DNA of 22,305 nucleotides from NCBI GenBank assembly GCA_964435565.1, contig CAYSZR010000031.1, positions 1 to 22,305 on the forward strand, written 5' to 3'. Source of the DNA: QAMH01 sp964435565. Lineage in GTDB: Bacteria; Actinomycetota; Coriobacteriia; Coriobacteriales; QAMH01. This document shows positions 21,699 through 22,305 of the stretch, one piece after another (positions within the stretch are counted from its first letter, which is position 1; each line of letters opens with the position of its first letter). Under the pieces are notes generated by a model, which was not told the origin of the DNA, made no database searches, and was given only the letters and a program-made list of their open reading frames with translations. A program made the translations under genes and the position numbers.

Positions 21699-22305
21699 TT
21701 AGGCCAAAGATTCAAATTTCTGTCCGGTTATAAGTTCATATGCCTGAATATATTTTGCAGATGTAGCCTCGATAACATCTTCGGGCAAATGCGGCGGATT
21801 CCCATTTCGATCCCAATTCGCGTCAAGCCAATCACGCACGAACTGCTTGTCGAAACTCGCCTGACTCGTGCCGGGCGCATATGCATCCTGGGGCCAAAAA
21901 CGTGATGAATCAGGTGTCAGCACCTCGTCGGCCAGAGTCAATTTTCCATCGATCAGACCGAACTCAAACTTGGTGTCAGCAATGATAATACCTCGCCGAG
22001 AAGCATAATCCGCAGCAGTCGAATACACATCGAGCGAAGCGTCGCGCAACGCACGCGCATCTTGCTCGCCCAGCATCTCAACAGTGCGCTCATAGCTGAC
22101 GTTCTCATCATGATCGCCGATTTCAGCTTTGGTTGAGGGCGTATAGATAGGAGCGGGCAGTTTGCTTGCCTCAACAAGCCCGGCTGGCAGCTCGATGCCG
22201 CAAACGGTCCCCTGTTTGCGATACTCTTTCAGTCCGCTGCCGGCAAGATACCCGCGCACAATACACTCGACAGGATACATGTCGGCCTTGCGCACCAGCA
22301 TGAAA
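21699..22305 (-). CDS. purC: SAICAR synthetase, C-terminal part (runs off the window)
   Basis: Joins aspartate to CAIR in purine synthesis, making SAICAR. About 202 C-terminal residues are present; the open frame reaches the window edge (residues before the ATG at 22301 continue), so the N-terminus lies beyond 22305. Signatures seen: VECIVRGYLAGSGLKEY, PIYTPSTKAEIGDHDENVSYE, the IIIADTKFEFGL signature and ADEVLTPDSSRFWP. The family is usually 240-300 residues, so about a third is missing. No truncation or frameshift is seen within the visible part. Confidence 0.95.
   Translation of the reverse strand, partial: FMLVRKADMYPVECIVRGYLAGSGLKEYRKQGTVCGIELPAGLVEASKLPAPIYTPSTKAEIGDHDENVSYERTVEMLGEQDARALRDASLDVYSTAADYASRRGIIIADTKFEFGLIDGKLTLADEVLTPDSSRFWPQDAYAPGTSQASFDKQFVRDWLDANWDRNGNPPHLPEDVIEATSAKYIQAYELITGQKFESLA

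Noticed and set aside
1..22305. CRISPR arrays, tRNA or rRNA genes, insertion sequences
   Set aside because: No regularly spaced repeats, cloverleaf patterns or transposase frames were seen anywhere in the window.

Overview
The window looks like chromosomal DNA of a mid-GC actinobacterium, most probably of class Coriobacteriia. The placement is an inference from the mix seen: a single-membrane-style Tad pilus operon without a secretin, a large citrate synthase, a HEAT-repeat protein next to it, and several small hydrophobic proteins of a kind I associate with that class. The genus cannot be fixed from the sequence. Ten Ns at 2246-2255 show that this is a draft assembly.

Left edge (1-1670): an AT-richer, accessory-looking module with an XRE repressor, an unrecognised protein that may have a receiver-like fold, and a divergent protein that appears to carry two ribbon-helix-helix DNA-binding domains in one chain. 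Next come two minus-strand genes, citrate synthase and the HEAT-repeat protein.

Housekeeping block (3959-9715): the SRP RNA is followed on the minus strand by dedA, dnaX, ybaB/ebfC and recR, closely spaced. Upstream lie a small lipoprotein gene, a 64-residue membrane protein gene and divergent serS. The order recalls the serS ... scr-dnaX-yaaK-recR neighbourhood of Bacillus subtilis, with dedA inserted. After serS come two adjacent TrkA-type potassium-channel regulators; the second has a degraded glycine motif, and no membrane transport subunit is next to them.

Tad/Flp pilus operon (11254-19282, plus strand): cpaB, cpaE/tadZ-like, cpaF/tadA, tadB, tadC, flp pilin, a second small pilin-like protein, a TadE-like protein, a 701-residue pseudopilin-like protein with a pair of CxxC motifs, another TadE-like protein, and a DUF192 protein. 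Most junctions are 4-base ATGA overlaps, so translation is probably coupled throughout. A GNRA-capped hairpin next to a 10-base palindrome lies upstream. No prepilin peptidase is present in the window. This operon is the most interesting part, in particular the large CxxC pseudopilin and the coupled DUF192 gene.

Right edge (19310-22305, minus strand): the 3' part of purC, then a probable operon of a basic two-span membrane protein, an amidohydrolase resembling adenosine-type or aminofutalosine deaminases, and a 60-residue membrane protein. No tRNA, rRNA, insertion sequence or CRISPR array was seen, and no gene-free stretch exceeds about 200 bases.
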